Source: Xanthomonas hortorum
GTDB taxonomy: Bacteria > Pseudomonadota > Gammaproteobacteria > Xanthomonadales > Xanthomonadaceae
Direction: 5' to 3'
DNA: 64,000 nucleotides
Assembly: GCF_024339125.1 (NCBI RefSeq)
Contig: NZ_CP101417.1
Span: 2,491,001-2,555,000, forward strand
Every line of letters begins with the position of its first letter. Within the stretch, counting starts at the first letter, position 1. The notes beneath the pieces were generated by a model that worked only from the letters and a program-made list of their open reading frames with translations, searched no databases and was not told where the DNA came from. Shown in pieces: positions 36,737 through 45,283 of the stretch. Both the position numbers and the translations under genes were made by a program.

Positions 36737-39220
36737 TTATTCCGCCCGCAACGCCAATGCCGGCGGCGTGGACAGGATGCGCCGGGTGCCCGACCAACCG
36801 GCCAACAGACTCAGTGCCAGGCCGAAGGCGCCGCCGATCAGCAGACGCGGCCAATCCGGCGTCAACGCAATTTCGAACGCCTGGCGCCCAACCACCGCGC
36901 CGATCACCGCCGCTGCGGTCACCGCCAGCGTTGCCGCGAGCAAGCCGAGCGCGCCGAATTCCACCAGTACCGCGCCACGCAACTGCCCGCGTCGCGCGCC
37001 CAGCGTGCGCAGCACCGCGCTGTCGTAGCGACGTTCGCCTGCGGTGGCCTGCAAGGCCGCCAGCAGCACCAGCACGCCGGCCAGCAGGCTGAAGCCCATC
37101 ACCAGTTGCACCGCCTGCGCCACCTGGTCGATGACTTCGCGCACGCGGCCGAGGATGGCGTCGATATCCAGCACAGAGATGTTGGGATAGTCGCGGCTCA
37201 ACGACGCCAGCTTGGGCGCATTGCCGGGTGGCAGATGGAAGCTGGAAATCAGGTTGTACGGTGCATCGCCGACCGATCCCTGATTGAGTAGCAGGAAGAA
37301 GTTGACCCGGAACGAATCCCAGTCGGCCTTGCGGATGCTGGTGACGGTGAAGCTGCGCTGCTGTTCGCCCAGCAACAAGGTGATGCGGTCGCCGAGTTTG
37401 AGCTGATACCGCTGCGCCCAGCCTTCTTCCACCGAGGCCTCCGGCGCAGTGCTGTCGGCTGCCCAGAATTTGCCTTCCAGCAAGGTATTTGCGGGGGGGA
37501 ATGCATGCCGCCAGGAGAAATTGACCGGGCGGTTGTCGCCGTCGCCATTGTCCTGTGGATCGCGGTCGCCGCGCGCAGGCGGTTTGTCGTTGATCGCCAC
37601 CAGACGCCCGGTCGAAAACGGCTCCACGGCCGCATCGTTGACGCCCAAGCCGCGTAGCGTCTGCAGCACCGGCGCGGTTTGTTCGGGCTGGATATTCATC
37701 AGGAAGTAGTTGGGCGTATCCACCGGCAGACGCTCGCGCCATTGCCCGAGCAGTCCGGGGCCGACCACGGCCAGCAGCAACAGCGCGCATAGCGACAGCG
37801 ACAGCCCGACCAACTGCACCACGCTCAGGCCACGCCGCCGCGTCAGCGAGGCCAGACCCAACTTCCAGGCGCCACGCAGGCGATGCTGGATCGGCCGCAG
37901 CAACGTGAGCAGCCCGAGCCCTAGCGCCATCGCCACCAGCGCCAATGCAGCCAGCCCGCCGAGCACCCAACCAGCGAGCACCAGATTGCCGGTGGCATAG
38001 ACAGTCAGCGCCAGCGTGGCCGCCAACGCAGCGGCGTAGACCAGCAGCGAACTCGGCGGTACTGCGGCGAAGCTGCGGTTGAGCACGCGCATCGGCGGCA
38101 CGTTGCGCAGCCGCAGCAGCGGCGGAAGGCCGAAGCCCAGCAGCAGTACCAACCCGATGCCGGCACCGGCCAGGGCAGGGGTGGCCTGCGGCAACGGCAG
38201 CCGGTTCGGAATCAGGCTGCCGAGCGCCTGCACCAGGCCTTCCTGCGCGAGCATGCCCAGCCCGATCCCGACCAGGCAGGCCGGGATCGCGGTTAACAGC
38301 AATTGCAGCGACAGCATCGCCAGAATGTCGCGCTGGCGTGCGCCCAGGCAGCGCAACACGGCGACGGTGTCGATGCGGCGCATCGCAAACCGGTTGGCCG
38401 CCAATGCGGTGGCCACGCCGGACAACAGCACCGCCAGCAACGCCGACAAGGCCAGGAAGCGGCCGGCGCGATCAAAGGCCGCGCGCATGCCGCGCTGGGT
38501 GTCTTCGATGCCGACCAGACGGTATTCGCTGGCGCGTGGCTTCAACCAGGCGCGCAAGTCGGCGATGGCTTCCGGCGCACCGGAAAACATCAGCCGGTAC
38601 GAAGCGCGACTGCCGGGGCCGAGTAGGCCGGCACCGTCGATATCGGCGCGATTGACCAACAACGGCGGCGAGAGCTGCATCAGTTCGCCGGAGGCATCCG
38701 GTTCGGCACGCAGCACGCCGGCGATGGTGAGATGGCCGGCGCCGAATTCCAGCTGCTCGCCCACCCGCAGGCCCAGCGCCTCCAGCAGACGCGGGTCGGC
38801 ATAGGCCTGACCCGGCGGCGGTGCGCTGGCGACGGTGCCTTCCGTGCCAGTGCTGTCCTTGGAGACCAGCAACTGACCCCGCAGCGGATAGCCAGCGCCG
38901 ACGCCGCGGATGTTGGCCATCTGGCTGGACTCGCCATGGAACAACACGCTGGGGAAGCTGACCATGCGCGTGCTCTGCAGCCCGCGTCGCTGCGCTTCAG
39001 CAGCGAAGTCGGCCGGAATCTCCTGGCGGCCGGTCACGCCCAGATCGCCACCGAGCACTTCGGCCGCGCTGGAGGTCAGCGCCAACGTCACCCGGTCGAC
39101 CAGCGTGCCGACCGCCGTCATCACCGCCACGCCCAGCACCAGCGCGGCGAACACGGTCAGCAGATCGCCGGCCAGGAACTCGCGGCGCACCGCGCGCGCG
39201 GCCTGTCGCAGCACGTTCAT
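36737..39220 (-). CDS. ybbP: ABC transporter permease, FtsX-like (YbbP family)
   Basis: 827 residues, one N-terminal helix (LTVFAALVLGVAVMTAVGTL), a large periplasmic domain, a cluster of helices from about 255 to 490, a second periplasmic domain and the C-terminal FtsX helices (about 690-820), the two-FtsX layout of YbbP. Partner of the ATPase encoded just upstream, with a 4-base overlap. The ybbA-ybbP pair beside tesA repeats the E. coli locus. Proposed roles include lipoprotein or lipid handling; the substrate is not known. Confidence 0.9.
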   Translation of the reverse strand: MNVLRQAARAVRREFLAGDLLTVFAALVLGVAVMTAVGTLVDRVTLALTSSAAEVLGGDLGVTGRQEIPADFAAEAQRRGLQSTRMVSFPSVLFHGESSQMANIRGVGAGYPLRGQLLVSKDSTGTEGTVASAPPPGQAYADPRLLEALGLRVGEQLEFGAGHLTIAGVLRAEPDASGELMQLSPPLLVNRADIDGAGLLGPGSRASYRLMFSGAPEAIADLRAWLKPRASEYRLVGIEDTQRGMRAAFDRAGRFLALSALLAVLLSGVATALAANRFAMRRIDTVAVLRCLGARQRDILAMLSLQLLLTAIPACLVGIGLGMLAQEGLVQALGSLIPNRLPLPQATPALAGAGIGLVLLLGFGLPPLLRLRNVPPMRVLNRSFAAVPPSSLLVYAAALAATLALTVYATGNLVLAGWVLGGLAALALVAMALGLGLLTLLRPIQHRLRGAWKLGLASLTRRRGLSVVQLVGLSLSLCALLLLAVVGPGLLGQWRERLPVDTPNYFLMNIQPEQTAPVLQTLRGLGVNDAAVEPFSTGRLVAINDKPPARGDRDPQDNGDGDNRPVNFSWRHAFPPANTLLEGKFWAADSTAPEASVEEGWAQRYQLKLGDRITLLLGEQQRSFTVTSIRKADWDSFRVNFFLLLNQGSVGDAPYNLISSFHLPPGNAPKLASLSRDYPNISVLDIDAILGRVREVIDQVAQAVQLVMGFSLLAGVLVLLAALQATAGERRYDSAVLRTLGARRGQLRGAVLVEFGALGLLAATLAVTAAAVIGAVVGRQAFEIALTPDWPRLLIGGAFGLALSLLAGWSGTRRILSTPPALALRAE

Positions 39221-39927
39221 GCGGCCGGACCGGTCTGAGCGTGCAGGCGGCCGCTGTCGATGCGGTAGATGTGATGGCAGCGCTGCGCCAGCGTCATGTC
39301 GTGGGTCACAAGCACCAGGGTGGTGTCGCTGGTGGCATTGAGCGCGAACAGCAGGTCGCTGATCTGCGCGCCGGTGGTCTGATCGAGGCTGCCGGTGGGC
39401 TCGTCGGCGAACAGGATGCGTGGCCTGGCCACGAAGGCGCGTGCCAGCGCCACGCGTTGCTGCTCGCCGCCGGACAGCTGGCGCGGGTAGTGGCGCGCAC
39501 GTGCGCTCAGGCCCACCGCCTCCAGCACCTCGCGCACCCGCGCCGGATCTTCGCGCCCGGCCAGTTCCAGCGGCAGTGCGATGTTTTCTTCGGCGGTCAG
39601 TGCCGGCAGCAGATGGAAGCTCTGGAACACGAAGCCGACTTCGCGCGCGCGCAGGGCGGCACGGGCTTCTTCGTCGAGCTGGCCCAGATCCTGGCCGGAG
39701 AGCGCGATGCTGCCGCGGCTGGGCAGATCCAGCCCGGCAAGCAGGCCGAGCAGGGTGGTCTTGCCCGAACCGGATGCGCCGACAATGGCGATACTGTCGC
39801 CTTCACTGACCGTCAAGCTCACGTTGTCGAGGATGTGGAGTGTTCCCTCCGGTCCACTGACGGACTTGCCGACCTCGCGGACGTCGATGGCGGTGCGGGT
39901 GCTGGAGCGGGGGGCCAGACTGTCGAT
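39217..39927 (-). CDS. ybbA: ABC transporter ATP-binding protein (YbbA family)
   Basis: About 236 residues. Walker [18 protein letters not shown]-loop [12 protein letters not shown], signature [15 protein letters not shown], Walker [13 protein letters not shown], switch His VTHDMTL. LolD/MacB-like, pairing with YbbP. The start is uncertain: the family N-terminus would begin near [19 protein letters not shown], where I find only ATC (39927) or CTG (39918) and no ATG, GTG or TTG until well inside the divergent tesA gene. The coordinate marks the inferred family start, not a seen start codon. Confidence 0.85.
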   Translation of the reverse strand: MDSLAPRSSTRTAIDVREVGKSVSGPEGTLHILDNVSLTVSEGDSIAIVGASGSGKTTLLGLLAGLDLPSRGSIALSGQDLGQLDEEARAALRAREVGFVFQSFHLLPALTAEENIALPLELAGREDPARVREVLEAVGLSARARHYPRQLSGGEQQRVALARAFVARPRILFADEPTGSLDQTTGAQISDLLFALNATSDTTLVLVTHDMTLAQRCHHIYRIDSGRLHAQTGPAA

Positions 39928-39940
39928 GAGGAATCTCCGA

Positions 39941-40594
39941 ATGCGTGAAAGAACACTGCGATATGGCGCGCTGGTCCTGTGGCTGCTGACACTGTCCCTG
40001 CTTGCGCCGGGAATTGCCTCTGCCAAAAGTCCGGTGGCAACCGCACCGATCCTGGTCGTGGGCGACAGCTTGAGCGCTGCGCACAACATCCCGGTGCAGT
40101 CCGGTTGGGTCACTCTGCTGGACCAACGCCTGAAGCGTGACATGGCGACGCCACCGGCAGTCGTCAATGCCAGCATCAGTGGCGAGACCACCTCCGGCGC
40201 ATTGACGCGACTGCCCGGCTTGCTGGAAAAGCACCACCCCGGCGTCGTGGTGATCGAACTTGGCGGCAACGATGCGTTGCGTGGCCTGACCCCGGCACAG
40301 CTCAAGGGCAATCTGGAAAAGATGATCCAGCTCAGCCAGCAGGCCGGCGCAAAGGTGCTGCTGCTCGGTATCGATGTGCCGCCGAACTACGGCCCGGCCT
40401 ACCGCGAACGCCTGAAGGCGACCTATGCCGACCTGTCCAGACAGTACAAAACCGCGCTGGTGCCGTTCTTTCTGGAAAAGGTCGCGCTACAGCCGGGGCT
40501 GATGCAGGCCGACGGCTTGCATCCGACCGCCGCGGCCCAGCCGAAGGTGCTGGAAACGGTCTGGCCGGCGCTGCGTCCACTGCTCGGTCGCTAG
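39941..40594 (+). CDS. tesA: Multifunctional acyl-CoA thioesterase I / lysophospholipase
   Basis: 217 residues. Signal peptide (RYGALVLWLLTLSLLAPGIASA) exports it to the periplasm. SGNH hydrolase blocks: ILVVGDSLSAAHN with nucleophile Ser (block I), Gly in SGETTSG (block II), ELGGNDALRG with Asn (block III) and DGLHPTAAAQ with Asp/His (block V). It hydrolyses acyl thioesters, lysophospholipids and some peptide esters in E. coli. An ATG at 39926 five codons earlier is an alternative start. Divergent from ybbA with only a few bases between them. Confidence 0.92.
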   Translation: MRERTLRYGALVLWLLTLSLLAPGIASAKSPVATAPILVVGDSLSAAHNIPVQSGWVTLLDQRLKRDMATPPAVVNASISGETTSGALTRLPGLLEKHHPGVVVIELGGNDALRGLTPAQLKGNLEKMIQLSQQAGAKVLLLGIDVPPNYGPAYRERLKATYADLSRQYKTALVPFFLEKVALQPGLMQADGLHPTAAAQPKVLETVWPALRPLLGR

Positions 40595-40685
40595 GCGTCG
40601 TCTGTCACAGAACGTCGCCGGTCCTTCACGCCCTTTCCACCGTCGATCCGGCATGTTTCACAAAGCTGAAGACCGAGGAAAGTCC

Positions 40686-41399
40686 ATGCGTCAGACCAAG
40701 GAAACGTCCGGCCTCGTGCTGGTCGTCGAAGACAATCGCAATATCTCCGAAATGATCGGCGAGTACCTGGAAGGCCGTGGCTTCGAGGTCGACTATGCGC
40801 AGGACGGACTGGACGGTTATCGTCTGGCCGCCGAGAACAGCTACGACGTGGTCGTGCTGGATCTCATGCTGCCGCGCCTGGACGGCATCGAAGTGTGCCG
40901 CCGCCTACGCAACGACGCACGCAAGTCCACCCCGGTGCTGATGCTGACCGCCCGCGACACGCTGGACGACAAGCTCACCGGCTTGGGCTTCGGCGCCGAC
41001 GATTACCTGACCAAGCCGTTTGCGATTCAGGAACTGGAAGCGCGCCTGCGTGCCCTGATCCGTCGCGAGCGCCGCCAGGTGGGTTCGGAAGTGCTCAAGG
41101 TCGCCGACCTGGTGCTCGACCCGGTCAGCATGCGCGCCACCCGTGCCGGCACCGAGCTGCAGCTCTCGCCGATCGGCTTGCGGTTGCTCACCATCCTGAT
41201 GCGCGAATCGCCGCGTGTGGTCACCCGCCAGGAAATCGAGCGCGAGATCTGGGGCAATGGGTTGCCGGATTCGGACACCTTGCGCAGCCATCTGTACAAC
41301 CTGCGCAAGATCATCGACAAGCCCTTCGATCGCCCCCTGCTGCACACCGTGCAAAGCGCCGGCTATCGCATCGCCGACATCGCCCAACCGATGGCCTGA
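40686..41399 (+). CDS. colR: ColR-like OmpR-family response regulator
   Basis: 237 residues from the ATG at 40686 with a GAGGAAAG Shine-Dalgarno sequence. Receiver domain 8-125: acidic pair EDN (15-17), phospho-acceptor Asp59 in VVLDLMLP, Lys110 in DDYLTKPF. Winged-helix DNA-binding domain about 135-230. The C-terminal string SDTLRSHLYNLRKIIDKPFD and LLHTVQSAGYR closely match Pseudomonas ColR, hence the symbol; orthology is not proven since Xanthomonas has several such pairs. Its cognate kinase follows 141 bases downstream. Confidence 0.85.
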   Translation: MRQTKETSGLVLVVEDNRNISEMIGEYLEGRGFEVDYAQDGLDGYRLAAENSYDVVVLDLMLPRLDGIEVCRRLRNDARKSTPVLMLTARDTLDDKLTGLGFGADDYLTKPFAIQELEARLRALIRRERRQVGSEVLKVADLVLDPVSMRATRAGTELQLSPIGLRLLTILMRESPRVVTRQEIEREIWGNGLPDSDTLRSHLYNLRKIIDKPFDRPLLHTVQSAGYRIADIAQPMA

Positions 41400-41540
41400 T
41401 GTCACTGGCCGGTCGCCTTCTGGCGGCCGGCTTTTCCTGTAGGCGCTCACGCGCCGCTCGCTTCCGCGTGCTGCCGGCTGGTTGCACGACGGGCTCACGG
41501 AAGCGTTGCCTTTAATCCGGCGCTCTCCCTGGATGCCGCA

Positions 41541-42812
41541 ATGCCGCACGGGCTCCCACGAAAAATACGTCTCGCCTTCCTGTTGCAGGTCGCACTGGCG
41601 AGTCTGGCGATCGTCCTTGGCGGCTATCTGATCTCCTTCGTGATCAAGTACAGCCTGGTGCGCACCGTACTGGCCGACGAGGCGGTGCATTTCTGGCGCC
41701 TGCACAAGAGTGCGCCGAACAACCCGCCGCCGAATACCCGCAATATACAGGGCTATTTCTCGCCTGCCGGCAAGCTCGGCGACAACGCACCGCCGGTGTT
41801 GCAACGGTTGCCGCGCGGCTTCAGCGAAGTGGCCGCTGCCGACGCGCTGGTGTATGTGGATCAACGTCCGGAAGGACGCTTGTATCTGGTGTTTTCGCGT
41901 TCGCGCGCCGCCCATCTGACGTTGTGGTACGGCGTGGTGCCGGCGATCGTGGTGTTGCTGTCGATCTACGGCGTGTCGTGGTTTACCTATCGCATCTCCA
42001 AACGCCTGGTGTCGCCGATCAGCTGGCTCGCACGGCGCGTTTCGCAGTGGGACCCGCGCAATCCGGATGTGGATGAGTTGGCACCGGAACGATTGCCCGC
42101 CGAACTGCAGGGCGAAACACGGCAGTTGGCCGCAGCGTTACATGCGCTGGGGCAACGAGTCAGCGACCACGTTGCGCGCGAACGCAATTTCACCCGCGAT
42201 GCCAGTCATGAATTGCGCACGCCGCTGACGGTGATCCGCGTGGCCAGCGACATGGCCCTGGCCGACGACGAATTGTCGCCGCGCACGCAACGCAGCCTGC
42301 GCCGTATCCAGCGGGCCGGCCACGATATGGAAGCGGTGATCGATGCGTTTCTGATCCTGGCGCGCGAGGCCGAAATCGACCCGCAAAGCGAAACCTTCGA
42401 CGCCGCCGAACTGGCCAGCGAAGAAGTCGACAGCGCGCGTGAATTGCTTGGCGACAAGCCGGTGTCGTTGCAGATGGTCGGCGACCGTAGCCTGCAGATG
42501 TTCGCCCCGCCGCGGGTGATGCGCGTGGTGCTCAGCAACCTGCTGCGTAATGCCTGTGCCTACACCGACACCGGCAGCATCGAAGTCGAAGTGACCCAGG
42601 ACCGCATCATCGTGCGCGACACCGGCATCGGCATGAGCGAAGAAGCACGTGCACGTGCATTCGAGCCATTCTTCCGCGCCGATCCCACACGCCCGCAGGG
42701 CACCGGCCTGGGCCTGTCGATCGTGCGCCGGCTGTGCGACCGCTTCGGTTGGCGGATCGAATTGCATAGCGAGGCCGATGTGGGGACGTCGGTGGCGGTG
42801 GTTGTGGCCTGA
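41541..42812 (+). CDS. colS: ColS-like membrane sensor histidine kinase
   Basis: 423 residues. TM1 about 13-35 and TM2 about 128-150 enclose a ~90-residue periplasmic sensor beginning DEAVHFWRLHKSAPNN. HAMP-like linker, then the dimerisation/phospho-acceptor helix with His223 in RDASHELRTPL, N-box SNLLRNACAYT, G1 RDTGIGMS, F-box FEPFFRAD and G2 GTGLGLSIV. I do not see the ExxE metal-binding motif of ColS/VgrS sensors, so the stimulus may differ. Likely phosphorylates the regulator encoded just upstream. Confidence 0.85.
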   Translation: MPHGLPRKIRLAFLLQVALASLAIVLGGYLISFVIKYSLVRTVLADEAVHFWRLHKSAPNNPPPNTRNIQGYFSPAGKLGDNAPPVLQRLPRGFSEVAAADALVYVDQRPEGRLYLVFSRSRAAHLTLWYGVVPAIVVLLSIYGVSWFTYRISKRLVSPISWLARRVSQWDPRNPDVDELAPERLPAELQGETRQLAAALHALGQRVSDHVARERNFTRDASHELRTPLTVIRVASDMALADDELSPRTQRSLRRIQRAGHDMEAVIDAFLILAREAEIDPQSETFDAAELASEEVDSARELLGDKPVSLQMVGDRSLQMFAPPRVMRVVLSNLLRNACAYTDTGSIEVEVTQDRIIVRDTGIGMSEEARARAFEPFFRADPTRPQGTGLGLSIVRRLCDRFGWRIELHSEADVGTSVAVVVA

Positions 42813-42843
42813 GGGCGTCTTTTGTTGGCCGATCTGCCTGGTC

Positions 42844-43545
42844 TTACTTCTGCTCCAACACAGGTTCCACTGCCTTGCGCCAGATCGCGTAACCGTCGGC
42901 GGTCATGTGCAGCATGTCCTCGCGAAACAGCTCGGCGCGCGGCTTGCCTCTGGCATCCAGCATTGGTGTGTAGATGTCCACGTAGTCCACGCGCGGCAGC
43001 GGCGCGAGTGCGTCCTTGATCAGGCGATTGGCCGTCACGATTGCCGGCAGCAAATGCGCGCGCGACGGGCTGGGTTTGATCGACAGATAGCTGATGCGCG
43101 CCTTGGGCAGATCGCGCCGAATGCGCGCTACGAATGCCAGCACATCGTCGCGCACCTGCTCCGGCGTACGGCCGCTGTTGAGATCGTTGTCGCCGGCATA
43201 CAGCACCACCTGGCGCGGCGCGTAGGGGAGCACGATGCGGTCCGCGTACCATGTGCTGTCGCGCACTTCCGAGCCGCCGAAGCCGCGATTGATCACCGGC
43301 TTGCCGGGAAAGTCCTGCGCCAAGGTGTCCCAGAAACGGATCGACGAACTGCCGACGAACACGACGCCGTGCTTGGGTGGCGGCTGCTGCGCGTCGCTGT
43401 CGGCAAAGCGCTTCATGTCGTTTTCCCACGCGGCATTGGAGGCCTGCGCCGGGACTTGCGGCGCGGTGTGTGGGGTGTCGGCGTGGACGTGGCCGGACAA
43501 TAACGCAAGGGCGCACAGCAGTGTGCGCAAGGGATGCTTGATCAT
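42844..43545 (-). CDS. Exported SGNH/GDSL-type lipase-esterase
   Basis: 233 residues from the ATG at 43545 (MIKHPLRTLLCALALLSGHVHA, Sec signal). The frame extends far upstream but only as shadow. SGNH blocks: VVFVGSSSIRFW (nucleophile Ser near 66-67), NRGFGGSEV (Gly), LYAGDNDLN (Asn) and DMLHMTADGY (Asp-x-x-His). Resembles secreted GDSL esterases acting on acylated sugars or lipids; substrate not known. Convergent with the kinase gene, monocistronic. Confidence 0.88.
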   Translation of the reverse strand: MIKHPLRTLLCALALLSGHVHADTPHTAPQVPAQASNAAWENDMKRFADSDAQQPPPKHGVVFVGSSSIRFWDTLAQDFPGKPVINRGFGGSEVRDSTWYADRIVLPYAPRQVVLYAGDNDLNSGRTPEQVRDDVLAFVARIRRDLPKARISYLSIKPSPSRAHLLPAIVTANRLIKDALAPLPRVDYVDIYTPMLDARGKPRAELFREDMLHMTADGYAIWRKAVEPVLEQK

Positions 43546-43863
43546 GCGAGAGAGCCTGCGGCAGTGAAGCGGACCGCCATGGTGCGACAGGCTGGAAGCG
43601 GAGGGCAAACCCGTTGGCTTCCAGGGCGTAGCATCGCATTGCGCGCAGGCCGCTTCGCCGGGCCAGACCCGACCATGCGGCAGATGGTGCGCCTTGCGGC
43701 AGCATCCGACTGCCTTGTAGGCCCAACGCCACCTGTTTGGACGGGTGTCACGCCCTGGCGGTGCGCAGCGCCACGGTGCAAAATTCGGCCTTTCCTGAGT
43801 AGCGACCACACCATGCGTTCGATCCGTCCCCTGATACGCCCTTGCGGCCGGAAGCGCTGACGC
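43546..43863. other. Intergenic between SGNH hydrolase and dgkA
   Basis: No gene supported. Divergent promoters are expected here, but none is obvious. A 15-codon frame (ATG 43814, MRSIRPLIRPCGRKR) ends three bases before the dgkA GTG and is probably chance. Confidence 0.4.
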
Positions 43864-44244
43864 GTGGCCGATCAACTGGGACACGTGCCGCGCGGCCCGC
43901 GCCGCATGCTCAAGGCGGCGATCTGGTCGTGGCAGGGTTTGCGCGCGGCATGGCTGCATGAATCTTCGTTTCGGCTCGAGGTCTGCCTGGCCGTGGTGCT
44001 GGCGCCGCTTGGACTGTGGCTCGGTCAGTCCGGTCTGGAGCGCATCGCGCTGATTGCGCCCTTGCTGATCGTGCTGGCCGCCGAATTGTTGAATTCCGCG
44101 ATCGAGGCGGTGATCGAGCGCTACGGCCCGGAACACCATGTGCTGGCCGGCCGCGCAAAGGATATGGGCTCGGCGGCGGTGTTCTTGCTGCTGATCAATG
44201 TGCTGCTGTGCTGGGGGCTGATTCTGTTGCCGCGGGTGTTCTGA
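43864..44244 (+). CDS. dgkA: Diacylglycerol kinase
   Basis: 126 residues from a GTG start with GGAAG upstream. Small trimeric inner-membrane kinase that recycles diacylglycerol from membrane-derived oligosaccharide or lipid A modification to phosphatidic acid. Landmarks: amphipathic N-terminus with KAAIWSWQGLRAAWLHESSFRLEV, three helices, active-site segment LAAELLNSAIEAVIER and AGRAKDMGSAAVFLLL. Full family length. Confidence 0.95.
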   Translation: MADQLGHVPRGPRRMLKAAIWSWQGLRAAWLHESSFRLEVCLAVVLAPLGLWLGQSGLERIALIAPLLIVLAAELLNSAIEAVIERYGPEHHVLAGRAKDMGSAAVFLLLINVLLCWGLILLPRVF

Positions 44245-44582
44245 GAGCGATTGGTCACGCGCGCGCCGTGGCAGCCAGGCCCTTGTAGGCGATTGCTTAG
44301 CGAAAGCGTGGAGACGTACATGGCGATGCGACGCATCAGAGTGCGAGTGCGAGTGCGTCAGCGGAAGAGCCCGGCGTTCGTGTGGCGCGTAGTGACTCTC
44401 TTTAACAATTGCCAGCCTCTGTCGCGCCTAGCGCCCGTGCGCACACCGATGCGTTCGAACTGACATTGTTCTTAATTCGAGAACTGATCGCCCAGCGGAA
44501 CAACCCGCCAGTCGTACGCATGTGCATGCCGGCTTGACTTGCTACATGGCATGCTGCGGCTCTCTTCTACGGAGTCGCCTGC
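44245..44582. other. Intergenic upstream of lemA
   Basis: No gene supported. A short GTGCGA triplication occurs at 44340-44358. The lemA promoter should lie at the right end. Confidence 0.4.
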
Positions 44583-45215
44583 ATGCCTGTCCTGATTCGC
44601 GCCCTGGTGTTGCTGATGCTGACCGTCTCGCTGTCCGGTTGCGGTTACAACGCGATCCAGCAGAAGGAGGAAGGCGTCAAGGCAGGTTGGTCGGAAGTGC
44701 TGAATCAATATCAGCGCCGCGCCGATCTGATTCCCAATCTGGTGCGCACGGTGCAGGGCTACGCCCAGCAGGAGCGCCAGGTGCTGACCGAGGTGACCAA
44801 TGCGCGCTCGCGCGTCGGACAGATTCAGGTCAACGCCGACGACGCAGCGTCGCTGAAGAATTTCCAGCAAGCGCAGGGCGAACTCGGCAGCGCGCTGTCG
44901 CGCCTGCTGGTGGTCAGCGAGAATTATCCGCAGCTGAAATCCGACCAGTCGTTCCGCGATCTGCAGGTACAGCTGGAAGGCACCGAAAACCGCATCACCG
45001 TGGCGCGCGGTCGTTATATCCAGACGGTGCAGGAGTACAACACCTACATCCGTTCGTTCCCGCAGGTGATCACCGCCAAGATCTTCGGGTATCAGCCCAA
45101 GCCGAATTTCACTGTGGAAAACGAAGCGCAGATCTCGCGTGCGCCGCAGGTGGACTTCGGTAATCAACAGGCGCCGCAGCAGCAGCCTGTGCAGCAACCG
45201 CAGCCTGCGCAGTAA
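44583..45215 (+). CDS. lemA: LemA family lipoprotein
   Basis: 210 residues. Lipobox LSGC (Cys20) after a short signal, then the LemA core: YNAIQQKEEGVKAGWSEVLNQYQRRADLIPNLV, a long helical bundle and QEYNTYIRSFPQVITAKIFGY near the end. The final ~25 residues are Gln/Pro-rich (QQQPVQQPQPAQ). Function of LemA is not established; it is commonly followed by TPM/YgcG-type genes, which here lie on the far side of IS copy 2. The original operon therefore appears interrupted. Confidence 0.9.
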   Translation: MPVLIRALVLLMLTVSLSGCGYNAIQQKEEGVKAGWSEVLNQYQRRADLIPNLVRTVQGYAQQERQVLTEVTNARSRVGQIQVNADDAASLKNFQQAQGELGSALSRLLVVSENYPQLKSDQSFRDLQVQLEGTENRITVARGRYIQTVQEYNTYIRSFPQVITAKIFGYQPKPNFTVENEAQISRAPQVDFGNQQAPQQQPVQQPQPAQ

Positions 45216-45279
45216 GTAATTGCGATTTGCGCAGTATCAAATACTGCGGGGTTGGCCGCACGGCATGTCGAGGCAATTG

Positions 45280-45283
45280 TTAG
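45280..45283. other. Target-site duplication of IS copy 2 (left)
   Basis: TTAG, repeated at 46443-46446 after the element. Differs from the CTAG duplication of copy 1 but fits the same YTAR target. Confidence 0.8.

Noticed and set aside
43534-43860. 108-codon forward frame before dgkA
   Set aside because: Starts antisense inside the SGNH hydrolase signal sequence and shows no coding character.
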